The notes below the pieces were generated by a model. It saw only the letters and a program-made list of their open reading frames with translations. It was not told the DNA's origin and ran no database searches. Positions 46,127-53,955 of a stretch of DNA of 64,000 nucleotides are shown piece after piece; within the stretch, counting starts at the first letter, position 1, and every line of letters begins with the position of its first letter. The position numbers and the translations under genes are program-made. This DNA is from UBA7985 sp002711265 (lineage in GTDB: Bacteria > Pseudomonadota > Alphaproteobacteria > UBA7985): assembly GCA_965660945.1 (NCBI GenBank), contig CBFIBS010000010.1, positions 47,921 through 111,920 on the forward strand, written 5' to 3'.

Positions 46127-47236
46127 ATGAAGACAGGCGTAATGGTATGCGGCCACGGTAGCCGCGATGAAGGGGCCGTGCGTGAGTTTGCGCAAGTGGC
46201 CGAGGGCCTGCGCACCCGCATGCCGCAGTTCGACGTTGATTATGGTTATCTGGAGTTCGCGACCCCGATTATCCGCGACGGTCTCGACCGCCTGCGGGAG
46301 AAAGGCTGTAAGCGGATCCTCGCCGTGCCCGGCATGCTGTTCGCGGCAGGCCACGCCAAGAACGACATTCCCTCGGTGCTCAACACCTACGGCGCCCAGC
46401 ACGACATCGAAATGCACTATGGCCGCGAGCTGGGGGTCGACAACAAGATGATCCGTGCAGCCGGTGAGCGCGTCCGCGAGGCGGTCGAGCGCGCCAATGC
46501 GGAGCAGGGCGAGATCGCCCCTCATGAAACCCTGCTGGTCGTCGTCGGTCGCGGTGCGTCCGACCCCGATGCCAACTCCAACGTCACCAAGATCACCCGC
46601 ATGCTGTGGGAAGGACTGGGCTTCGGCTGGGCCGAAACCGCTTACTCCGGCGTGACCTTCCCGCTGGTCATTCCGGCGCTGGAAAAATGCGCCATGCTCG
46701 GCTTCAAGCGGATCGTGGTCTTCCCCTACTTCCTGTTCACCGGCGTGCTGGTCAACCGCATCTACGACCAGACCGATGAAGTTGCGGCGGCTTTCCCCGG
46801 CCTGCAGTTCATCAAGGCCGGTTATCTCAACGACCACGATCTGGTGCTCGATACCTTCAAGGACCGGGTCGAAGAGTGCATGACTGGGCAGAACGTCATG
46901 AACTGCCTGAACTGTAAGTACCGGGAGCAGGTTCTGGGCTTCGAGGCCGAAGTCGGCCTGCCGCAGGAATCGCATCACCACCACGTCGAGGGCGGCGACA
47001 AGACCGGTGGCGGGCACAGCCATGATCACAGTCACGATCACGCCCACGGGCACAGCCATGGCCACGATCATGCCCACGGGCACAGCCACGACCAGCCGCA
47101 CACCCACCATCCCTACCCCCACGCTGATCACCCCATGGGGCCGTGGTCGCTGCCTGGCACCAAGCAGGGTGAGCACCTCGTCTGCCCCTGTGGTCGCTGG
47201 GCCGTGACCAAGAACGACGAACGCTTCGAGGCCTGA
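46127..47236 (+). CDS. cbiX: CbiX-type sirohydrochlorin cobaltochelatase with His-rich C-terminus
   Basis: A 369-residue long-form CbiX, which inserts cobalt early, into sirohydrochlorin. The first half has the catalytic H10 (VMVCGHGSRDEGA) and MLFAAGHAKNDIP. The second half is a duplicated fold in which the equivalent His is Arg (VVVGRGASDPDAN). A C-x2-C motif (MNCLNC, C260 and C263) follows, then about 50 residues dominated by His, Asp and Ser (283-332), then C-x-C at 353-355 (LVCPCGRW). Long CbiX proteins with a Cys cluster and His-rich tail are known. The extra CPCG terminus is less usual. GGGGAGCAAGGG precedes ATG 46127, and the longer upstream frame is antisense to cobD. Confidence 0.92.
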   Translation: MKTGVMVCGHGSRDEGAVREFAQVAEGLRTRMPQFDVDYGYLEFATPIIRDGLDRLREKGCKRILAVPGMLFAAGHAKNDIPSVLNTYGAQHDIEMHYGRELGVDNKMIRAAGERVREAVERANAEQGEIAPHETLLVVVGRGASDPDANSNVTKITRMLWEGLGFGWAETAYSGVTFPLVIPALEKCAMLGFKRIVVFPYFLFTGVLVNRIYDQTDEVAAAFPGLQFIKAGYLNDHDLVLDTFKDRVEECMTGQNVMNCLNCKYREQVLGFEAEVGLPQESHHHHVEGGDKTGGGHSHDHSHDHAHGHSHGHDHAHGHSHDQPHTHHPYPHADHPMGPWSLPGTKQGEHLVCPCGRWAVTKNDERFEA

Positions 47237-47242
47237 GCCCCC

Positions 47243-47908
47243 GTGAAGTTTGACTACGAGAAGCAGCCTGACGCGATCTACGCGCAGTCCTTCGGCATCG
47301 TGGAAAGCGAGGCCGGGGCTGCGCTCGACCGCCTGCCTTCTGCGGCTCGGGCCATCGCGGTGCGGATGATCCATGCCTGCGGCGAGCCTGCCATTGCCGG
47401 CAATATCGTCGTGTCCGACGACTTCGTCGACGCAGCGCTGGGCGCGCTGGCGTCCGAACGGCCGGTTTATCTCGACGCCGAGATGGTGCGCATGGGGGTA
47501 ATCCGGGCAGCCTTTCCGCCGAAGGTGCCGCTGCTGTGCACCACCCACGATCCACGCTCAGCGCCATTGGCTGCCAAGATCGGCAACACCCGCTCTGCTG
47601 CCGGTGTCGGGCTGTGGGAGGATGATATCGAGGGCGGTCTGGCCGTCTTCGGCAACGCGCCGACCGCGCTGTTCTACTTCCTTGAGCAAGTCGCCGCCGG
47701 CGCCCTGCCCAAGCCCGCCGCCGTCGTCGGTCTGCCGGTCGGCTTTGTCGGTGCGGCGGAGAGCAAGGACGCGCTGGCCGAGCACGCCGGAGCACTGGGG
47801 CTGCCGTTTCTGACCCTGACCGGACGGCTGGGCGGGAGCGCCATGGCCGCCGCCGTGCTCAACGCGCTGGCGCGGATAGCGGCTGCCAAGGTGGAGGACG
47901 CAGCGTGA
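47243..47908 (+). CDS. cobH: Precorrin-8X methylmutase
   Basis: A 221-residue CobH/CbiC that moves a methyl from C11 to C12 to form hydrogenobyrinic (or cobyrinic) acid. Typical blocks are IYAQSFGIVESEAG, RMIHACGEPAIAGNIVVSDDF, TRSAAGVGLWEDDIEGGLAVFGNAPTAL (given in part) and VGLPVGFVGAAESKDAL. The catalytic His is in RMIHACG. It starts at GTG 47243, 6 bp after cbiX, and overlaps cobL by 4 bp. Confidence 0.95.
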   Translation: MKFDYEKQPDAIYAQSFGIVESEAGAALDRLPSAARAIAVRMIHACGEPAIAGNIVVSDDFVDAALGALASERPVYLDAEMVRMGVIRAAFPPKVPLLCTTHDPRSAPLAAKIGNTRSAAGVGLWEDDIEGGLAVFGNAPTALFYFLEQVAAGALPKPAAVVGLPVGFVGAAESKDALAEHAGALGLPFLTLTGRLGGSAMAAAVLNALARIAAAKVEDAA

Positions 47909-49146
47909 CCCGGCCGTGGCTGTCCGTCATCGGTCTGGGGCCGGAGGGTGAGGCAGGCCTGACCGCCGGGGCCTTGGCCGCGCTGGGCGAGGTCGCGCAC
48001 GTTGTTTGTGCTGAGCGCCACGCTGGTTTGCTGCCCGAAGCGCTACTCGCTGGCAAGACCATCCATCACTGGCCCGCCTGGCATCAGGCTGAAGCCGTCC
48101 TGCGCCCGCTGGAGGGCCAGTCGGTTGCAGTGCTGGGGACCGGCGAGCCCTTTCATTTCGGCGTTGGTACATCGCTGGTGCGCTGGTTCGGGATCGGGGC
48201 GCTGCGGGTGTTTCCGGCCTCGTCGGCCTTTGACCGGGCTTGCGCGCGGCTGGGGCTGAGCCAGCAGACGACGCCCTGTCTTTCCGCCTACGGCCGGTCG
48301 CTGGGCGCGGTGCTGCTGCAGGCGCGGCCGGGCCGGACCTTGCTGGTGCTGGGTGACGGAGAGTTGGGCCTGCGCCTTGGCCCGGCGCTGACCGCCATGG
48401 GGCTGGGCGCGAGCAGCCTGACAGCGCTGTCCCAGATGGATGGTGCCGGAGAGAGCCGCCTCGACGCCCGCGCCCGCGACTGGGATCAGAGCGTCGACCC
48501 GATCACCACCTGGGCGATCACGCCTGAGGCCGATGAAGACGCCAACCCCGACTGGCCGGCGCTGCGGCACGAGCCCTTCGGCCTGCCCGACGGCGCCTTC
48601 CGCCACGACGGCAAACTAACCAAGCGCGAGGTGCGCGCCGTCAGCCTGTCCGCGCTGCTGGCTGCGCCCGGCGGTGGGCTGTGGGATATCGGTGCCGGCA
48701 GCGGCGCGATTGGGCTGGAATGGCTGCGCGCGCGGCCCGAAGGACAGGTTTTCGCCATCGAACCCCACGGTGAGCGCCGCGGCTTCATGGACAAGAATGC
48801 CCGCCGCTTCGGGCTGGGCCACGATGAGCGCGATCGCTTTACCGTCAGCGGTGCCCACGCCCCCGATGCTTTCGACGCCGCGGGGTTCAGCCCCGACGCG
48901 GTCTTTGTCGGCGGCGGGCTGAGCCGCGAAGGGCTGCTCGAGGGTGCGTGGCAGGCCTTGAACAGCGGCGGCGTGCTGGTCGCCAACGCGGTCACGTTGG
49001 AGGGGCAGGCGGTGCTGTCGACCTGGCGCGAACGCGTCCATGGAGACTTCACCACGCTGTCGGTCAGCCGGGGCGAGGCCGTGGGCCGTTTCACCGGCTT
49101 GCGGCCGCTGATGCCAGTGCTGCAGTGGGTGGGCCGAAAGCCATGA
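47905..49146 (+). CDS. cobL: Precorrin-6Y C5,15-methyltransferase (decarboxylating), CbiE-CbiT fusion
   Basis: A 413-residue bifunctional CobL. The N-terminal half is a CbiE-type tetrapyrrole methylase (SVIGLGPEGEAGLTAGALAAL and LGTGEPFHFGVGTSLVRWFG). The C-terminal half is a CbiT-type Rossmann methyltransferase and decarboxylase (HDGKLTKREVRAVSLSALL, LWDIGAGSGAIGLEWL). The fusion is the usual form in the aerobic-type pathway. It starts at GTG 47905 within cobH, and its stop overlaps the cobI start (ATGA). Confidence 0.95.
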   Translation: MTRPWLSVIGLGPEGEAGLTAGALAALGEVAHVVCAERHAGLLPEALLAGKTIHHWPAWHQAEAVLRPLEGQSVAVLGTGEPFHFGVGTSLVRWFGIGALRVFPASSAFDRACARLGLSQQTTPCLSAYGRSLGAVLLQARPGRTLLVLGDGELGLRLGPALTAMGLGASSLTALSQMDGAGESRLDARARDWDQSVDPITTWAITPEADEDANPDWPALRHEPFGLPDGAFRHDGKLTKREVRAVSLSALLAAPGGGLWDIGAGSGAIGLEWLRARPEGQVFAIEPHGERRGFMDKNARRFGLGHDERDRFTVSGAHAPDAFDAAGFSPDAVFVGGGLSREGLLEGAWQALNSGGVLVANAVTLEGQAVLSTWRERVHGDFTTLSVSRGEAVGRFTGLRPLMPVLQWVGRKP

Positions 49147-49880
49147 GCGGTACTGAAATGACAGGCGCCACCGGCACAGTTTACGGCGTCGGTGTCGGCC
49201 CGGGTGACCCCGAACTGCTGACACTCAAGGCCCAGCGCCTGATCCGCGAAGCGCCGGTGCTCGCCTATGCGGCGGCGGCAGGCGTCCCGAGCTTCGCCCG
49301 CTCGATCGTCGAACCCCACCTCGAAGGCCTGAAGACCAAGGTCGAAATCCCCATGGTCATGCCCATGGTCGCCGAGCGCTTTCCCGCGCAGGAGGTCTAT
49401 GACCAGGGCGCGGCCGAAATCCGCGACCACCTGCAGGCCGGGCGCGACGTGGTGGTGCTGTGCGAGGGCGACCCGCTGTTCTACGGCTCGTTCATGTACC
49501 TGTTCGGCCGCCTCGACGGCGCCTTTCCAATCACGGTGGTGCCAGGGGTGTCTTCGGTCATGGCCTGCGCCGCGGCGGCGGGATGGCCGCTGGTGGCGCG
49601 CAATGATGCCTTCCGCGTCTTGCCTGCAACCCTCGAAGACGATGCCCTGCGCCAGCAGATCGACGACGCCGAAGGACTGGCGTTCATGAAGGTCGGCCGC
49701 CACCTCGGGCGGCTCAAGGCGCTACTCTCCGATGCCGGGCTGATCGACCATGCGGTCTACGTCGAGCGCGCCAGCCTGCCCAACCAGCGGGTGGTGCCGC
49801 TCGCGGCCCTCGATGAGGATCGCGCGCCCTATTTCTCCATGGTGCTGGTGCACCGTCGCGGGGGTGCCCATGTCCTCTGA
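49143..49880 (+). CDS. cobI: Precorrin-2 C20-methyltransferase
   Basis: A 245-residue SAM-dependent tetrapyrrole methylase, CobI/CbiL type. YGVGVGPGDPELLTLKAQRL and VVLCEGDPLFYGSFMYLFGRL with VVPGVSSVMACAAAAGWPL are diagnostic. The same family methylates cobalt-factor II in the cobalt-first route. With cbiX nearby the true substrate could be either form. ATG 49143 overlaps cobL, and its stop lies 11 bp inside the next gene. Confidence 0.94.
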   Translation: MSGTEMTGATGTVYGVGVGPGDPELLTLKAQRLIREAPVLAYAAAAGVPSFARSIVEPHLEGLKTKVEIPMVMPMVAERFPAQEVYDQGAAEIRDHLQAGRDVVVLCEGDPLFYGSFMYLFGRLDGAFPITVVPGVSSVMACAAAAGWPLVARNDAFRVLPATLEDDALRQQIDDAEGLAFMKVGRHLGRLKALLSDAGLIDHAVYVERASLPNQRVVPLAALDEDRAPYFSMVLVHRRGGAHVL

Positions 49881-51651
49881 CGTGCTGTTTCTTTCACCGC
49901 TGGAACGCCACGCTTCGGCGCTGACCGGGCTGCGCGATGCTTTTGGCGGCGGTGAGGTGCTGGCCGGAACCGGGTTCTCCGAGGCCTTGCGTACCGCCTT
50001 CGCGGAAGGACGCCCCACCGTGGGCCTGTGCGCGGCTGGGATTCTGATCCGGCTGCTGGCCGATCAGCTCCACGACAAGCATAGCGAGCCGCCGGTGGTC
50101 ATGGCGACCGAGGCGGGGGATTTCGTCCCTCTGCTGGGCGGGCACCACGGCGCTAACCGGCTCGCGCAGGATCTGGCGGAGGCGGGGGCTGGTTTCGCCC
50201 TGATCAGCACCGCATCGGATGCAGCTCTCGGTGCGGCGGTCGAAGACCCTGCGCCCGGCTATGCGCTCACCAACCCGGAACACGCTGCGGCGTTCCAGCG
50301 GCGGCTGGCCGGCGGTGAGGCAGCGGATGGCCTGCGGGTTCAGGGCGATTGGCCGCTGCGTAGCGATGGCCCCGCCCGTGAAAACCCTGCTGCGATCCTG
50401 TCGCTGGGGACAGAAGGCGAGGGCGGTGAGACCCATCTGCGCTACTGCCGCCGCGACCTCGTGCTGGGGCTGGGCTGCGAGCGCGGCGCCGACCCAGAGG
50501 CCATGACCACGGCCGTGATCGAGGCGCTGGAGCAGGCCGGTATCGACCTGCTGGCCCTCGCCGGGATCGCCAGCGTAGACCTCAAGCAGGATGAACCGGC
50601 GCTGGCACGTCTGTCGGAGCGGCTGGGCCTGCCGCTGCGGTTTTTCAGCGCCGAAGCCCTCGTCGGGGTCAGCGTTCCCAACCCTTCGTCGGTGGTGGAA
50701 GCCGAAATCGGCACCCCGTCGGTGGCCGAGGCGGCCGCGCTTCTGGGCGCCGGTGACAGTGACGAGTCCGCCGCCGCATTGGTGCTCGAAAAGCAGAAGT
50801 TCGGCATCGGTACGCTGGCGCTGGCGCGCGCGCCCGAGGCAATCACTGATTTTGAGGCCGTTGGCACGCCGCGCGGTCGGCTGCAGCTGATCGGGCTGGG
50901 TCCGGGTCGTGCAGACTGGCGCCTGAGTGGTACCGCCGCTGCCCTGCGCAGCGCCGACCACCTCGTGGGTTACGGCTACTACACCGATCAGGTCCAGCCA
51001 CTGCCCCATCAGCAGGTTCATACCTTCGCGCTGGGCGAAGAAGAGCAGCGCTGTCAGTTTGCCCTCGATCTGGCCGCGACCGGCGCTTCGGTCGCCCTGA
51101 TCTGCTCGGGCGACGCCGGGGTCTACGCCATGGGGGCGCTGACCTTCGAACTCGCCGCCCGCGCTGAAGACCGGCGGGTGCAGGCGGTCGATATTCAGGC
51201 TCACCCCGGGATCAGCGCCATGTTCGGCGCAGCCGCCCGGCTGGGGGCGCCGCTGGGCCACGATTTCTGCGCCGTGTCGCTCTCCGACCTGATGACGCCG
51301 TGGAGCGTGATCGAGCGGCGGTTGCAGGGGGCTGCCAGCGCAGACTTCGTGGTCTGCTTCTACAACCCGGTCAGCCGTAAACGCGACTGGCAGCTGGCTG
51401 CGGCGCGCGACATCCTGCTCGTCCACCGGCCGGCCGAGACCCCCGTGGTGATCTGTCGCCAGATCGGCCGCGCGGAAGAGAGCTATACCCACCGTAATCT
51501 GGGCAGCCTCGACCCGGCTGACGTCGACATGTTCTGCATGGTCATGGTCGGTTCGTCCCAGACCCGGCGCTTCCAGCCGGTCAAAAACGGCCCCACGCAC
51601 CTATTCACACCGCGCGGTTACCTCAACCGCGGAGAGGACCCCAAGGAATGA
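49870..51651 (+). CDS. cobJ: CbiG-CobJ fusion: cobalt-precorrin-5A hydrolase / precorrin-3B C17-methyltransferase
   Basis: A 593-residue two-domain protein. Residues 1 to about 330 match the full CbiG: an N-terminal part (VGLCAAGILIRLLAD), a middle block (LLGGHHGANRLAQDLAEAGA) and the CobE-like C-domain (VLGLGCERGADPEAMTTAVI). Residues about 337-593 are CobJ/CbiH (LQLIGLGPGRADWRLSGTAA, ICSGDAGVYAMGALTFELAA, FYNPVSRKRDWQL), the ring-contraction C17-methyltransferase. CbiG opens the delta-lactone and releases C20 as acetaldehyde in the cobalt-first route. Having full-length CbiG, not just CobE, is notable. ATG 49870 lies within cobI. Confidence 0.93.
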   Translation: MSSDVLFLSPLERHASALTGLRDAFGGGEVLAGTGFSEALRTAFAEGRPTVGLCAAGILIRLLADQLHDKHSEPPVVMATEAGDFVPLLGGHHGANRLAQDLAEAGAGFALISTASDAALGAAVEDPAPGYALTNPEHAAAFQRRLAGGEAADGLRVQGDWPLRSDGPARENPAAILSLGTEGEGGETHLRYCRRDLVLGLGCERGADPEAMTTAVIEALEQAGIDLLALAGIASVDLKQDEPALARLSERLGLPLRFFSAEALVGVSVPNPSSVVEAEIGTPSVAEAAALLGAGDSDESAAALVLEKQKFGIGTLALARAPEAITDFEAVGTPRGRLQLIGLGPGRADWRLSGTAAALRSADHLVGYGYYTDQVQPLPHQQVHTFALGEEEQRCQFALDLAATGASVALICSGDAGVYAMGALTFELAARAEDRRVQAVDIQAHPGISAMFGAAARLGAPLGHDFCAVSLSDLMTPWSVIERRLQGAASADFVVCFYNPVSRKRDWQLAAARDILLVHRPAETPVVICRQIGRAEESYTHRNLGSLDPADVDMFCMVMVGSSQTRRFQPVKNGPTHLFTPRGYLNRGEDPKE

Positions 51652-52427
51652 GCACTGAACCCATCCACTTCATCGGCGCCGGGCCGGGGTCGCCGGACCT
51701 GCTGACCCTGCGCGGGCGCGACCTCATCGCCGCGGCCGATCTGGTGCTCTACGCCGGGTCACTGGTGCCTGAAGGCGTGCTGGTTCACGCGCGGGAGGGT
51801 GCAGATATCCGCGATTCGGCCCCTATGGCGCTGGACGAGATCATGGAGATCATGGAAACCGCCTATCGCGCCGGGAAGCGGGTGGCGCGGGTGCACTCGG
51901 GCGACCCTTCGCTCTATGGCGCGGTGGCGGAGCAGGCGCGACGGTTGCGCGCTGCGAATATTCCCTACGACATCACGCCCGGTGTTTCGGCCTACACGGC
52001 GGCGGCGGCAACCCTCGGGGTCGAGCTGACCCTGCCCACGGTCTCGCAGTCGATAATCCTAACCCGCGTGGCCGGGCAGGCGACCGACATGCCCGAGCAC
52101 GAGACGCTGGAGAACTTCGCGGAGACCCGTTCGACGCTGGCTCTGCATCTGAGCATCCGGTACCTGCGCGATATCCAGCGGCGGCTGATTCCCTACTATG
52201 GCGAGGACTGTCCCTGCATCGTTGCCTACCGGGTCGGCTGGCCCGACGAACAGTTCATCCACGGCACCCTTGCCACCATCCGGGAGCACGTTCGCGCTGC
52301 GAAAATCACCCGCACTGCGATCATTTTTGTGGGTCCGGTTCTCGGCGAAGCGGAATTTCCAGATTCCGCGCTATATGACGCTGATTATGAGCATATACTC
52401 AGGCACCGAAATTTGTCGAAAGACTGA
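51648..52427 (+). CDS. cobM: Precorrin-4 C11-methyltransferase
   Basis: A 259-residue CobM/CbiF. IHFIGAGPGSPDLLTLRGRD, LYAGSLVPEGVLVHAREGA and RVHSGDPSLYGAVAEQARRL are hallmark segments of this SAM-dependent tetrapyrrole methylase. PAYRVGWPDEQFIHGTL-like sequence (VAYRVGWPDEQFIHGTL) closes the domain. Its ATG overlaps the cbiG/cobJ stop by 4 bp. It is the last gene of the second cob transcription unit. 164 bp with no recognised element follow. Confidence 0.95.
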   Translation: MSTEPIHFIGAGPGSPDLLTLRGRDLIAAADLVLYAGSLVPEGVLVHAREGADIRDSAPMALDEIMEIMETAYRAGKRVARVHSGDPSLYGAVAEQARRLRAANIPYDITPGVSAYTAAAATLGVELTLPTVSQSIILTRVAGQATDMPEHETLENFAETRSTLALHLSIRYLRDIQRRLIPYYGEDCPCIVAYRVGWPDEQFIHGTLATIREHVRAAKITRTAIIFVGPVLGEAEFPDSALYDADYEHILRHRNLSKD

Positions 52428-52591
52428 GGTGCTATGGCGCCTGCCGGGGTGTTTCGTGGCTGATCACGCTGCCCTCGCCGGACCGTGACGCCTCAGTGAC
52501 ACCGATTTCTGGTACCTGAAAGAGAGCTTAGAACGGCCCGGTGCCGCCCGGTTTTTGCTCAGGTAATCTGACTTTGGAATGGGGATCCGCG

Positions 52592-53179
52592 ATGTCACCG
52601 CGTGCGCTTTTTTCGTCTGTTCTGGCTGTGGTTGCGGCGCTGGGTGTGCTGGCCTGTGGGGCCTCGTCGCCCTACTTCGGTGCCGACCTGATCTACGCCC
52701 GGGTGATGACCGATTCCGAGGGCAAACAGACCCCCGTGCGTGCCTACTTCCTGCGCGATGCGAACGCCTTCGAGCGCAACTATGTCGACGCTGATGTCAA
52801 CTATGCTGCTGCTAAACTCGACTTCATCCATCCGACTTACATGATTGTTTTCAATGCTTTACCCGGGGGGTCAATATCCCACACCCGCGATTTGTCCAAG
52901 GCGGCACCGCTGCTGGGCCGGGAGCTGTGCAAGACCGCGTCGGTGGGCCAGATCACCAAGGAAATGGACTGGAACACGGGCGAACGGAAGGTCTATGTCG
53001 AGTGCGAAGGCCTGACCGCGCGCTACGATCTCAATGAGGATGGAGAGCTGGCTTCGACCCGGGCAAGCACCATCGACGACAGCTACATTCTCAACTACCG
53101 GGTGATCATGGACACCAACGGTGATGAGCCTGGATCGGTCATCGCGATGCACCCCGACGGTCGCCGCGAGCGCCTCTGA
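52592..53179 (+). CDS. Secreted hypothetical protein, possible lipoprotein
   Basis: I do not recognise this 195-residue protein. It begins with an export signal (MSPRALFSSVLAVVAALG) followed by VLAC, which could be an atypical lipobox with acylated Cys22. The -2 Leu is unusual, so plain Sec export is also possible. The mature part is hydrophilic with two further Cys (RELCKTAS and YVECEGL) that could pair. It is rich in Asp/Glu, with no catalytic motif visible. ATG 52592 places the signal peptide at the N-terminus, and the frame opens 51 bp earlier without support. It follows cobM but with a 164 bp gap, so co-transcription is doubtful. Confidence 0.65.
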   Translation: MSPRALFSSVLAVVAALGVLACGASSPYFGADLIYARVMTDSEGKQTPVRAYFLRDANAFERNYVDADVNYAAAKLDFIHPTYMIVFNALPGGSISHTRDLSKAAPLLGRELCKTASVGQITKEMDWNTGERKVYVECEGLTARYDLNEDGELASTRASTIDDSYILNYRVIMDTNGDEPGSVIAMHPDGRRERL

Positions 53180-53231
53180 CCGAGCGTTCCTGCGCCTCGT
53201 CGATTGCTCATTCGGCAGAGATTATGGCTCG

Positions 53232-53343
53232 GCGCATAAGTTATGCGGGGGCCATTATTTTCCACAGATTGTTCAGTATTCGCTCCACAGGACCTCTAGA
53301 CCCGCCTGCTGGTACGCCCCAAAATGGCGCATAATATCGATAC
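53232..53343 (+). promoter_or_regulatory. GCGCATAA motifs upstream of the LMW phosphatase gene
   Basis: CGCATAA-G-TTATGCG (53233-53247) is a perfect 7-1-7 inverted repeat containing GCGCATAA at 53232. A second copy, GCGCATAATATCGATAC, lies at 53327-53343 just upstream of the gene. The latter closely resembles the motif upstream of the larger OmpA-like gene (GCGCATAATGTATCGA). A TTTTCCACA near-DnaA box is at 53258-53266. Function is inferred only from recurrence in promoter regions. Confidence 0.35.
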
Positions 53344-53364
53344 AGGCTTAAGGTTTTGCGTGAC

Positions 53365-53859
53365 GTGCTGGAGAGGGCTTCAGGGCTGAACATTTTGTTC
53401 GTTTGCACAGGGAACACCTGCCGCTCCCCCATGGCTGAGGGCGTCCTCCGGGCGCAGGTAGCGCTGTGGGGCATTGGTGACCGGGTGTTGATCGACTCTG
53501 CCGGGACTACCCGTTGGCACGAAAGCCAGCCACCGACACCGGAGGCACAGGTTGCAGCCCGGGAGCGGGGGTACTTCATCAACGAGCTCCGGTCCCGTCC
53601 GGTCGAGGCCAGCGACTTTGACCGCTTTGACTGGATCATCGGCATGACCCGGGAGCATCAGCAGTTCCTTCGCGAGCGGCGGCGGAGCCATGATCAGGCG
53701 CAGATCCTGCTCATTACTGCCTTTTCAACCAATCCGGGGTTCCGGGAAATCGCAGATCCCTTTTCGCAAGGGCAGGAGGCCTACGACTTGGCCCTTGACC
53801 AGATCGAGCGCTGCTGCGCTGATATCCTCCTTCGCGTGAGAACCAGCGTCGCGGCCTGA
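53365..53859 (+). CDS. Low-molecular-weight protein tyrosine phosphatase
   Basis: A 164-residue LMW-PTP-fold enzyme. The catalytic P-loop C-x5-R is near the N-terminus in FVCTGNTCRSPMAEG, and the general-acid Asp is in the C-terminal EIADPFSQG. Such enzymes dephosphorylate protein tyrosine, and related members act on arsenate or phosphoarginine. GTG 53365 is preferred over TTG 53356 because AAGG at 53350 is better spaced. It stands alone after a 185 bp intergenic region. Confidence 0.87.
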   Translation: MLERASGLNILFVCTGNTCRSPMAEGVLRAQVALWGIGDRVLIDSAGTTRWHESQPPTPEAQVAARERGYFINELRSRPVEASDFDRFDWIIGMTREHQQFLRERRRSHDQAQILLITAFSTNPGFREIADPFSQGQEAYDLALDQIERCCADILLRVRTSVAA

Positions 53860-53955
53860 ACCGCTGCGGTCTGTGCTGAGCTTTCCGACCATGCCGTCGG
53901 CGCCATTGGTGCCGCATCCCTGAGGGGCCGGCTCTTCTGTACTTTTGAGGTCCCT

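Noticed and set aside
49894..51600. 568-residue minus-strand frame opposite cbiG/cobJ
   Set aside because: A shadow of the codon pattern of the fused cobalamin gene. No family resemblance and no ribosome-binding site.
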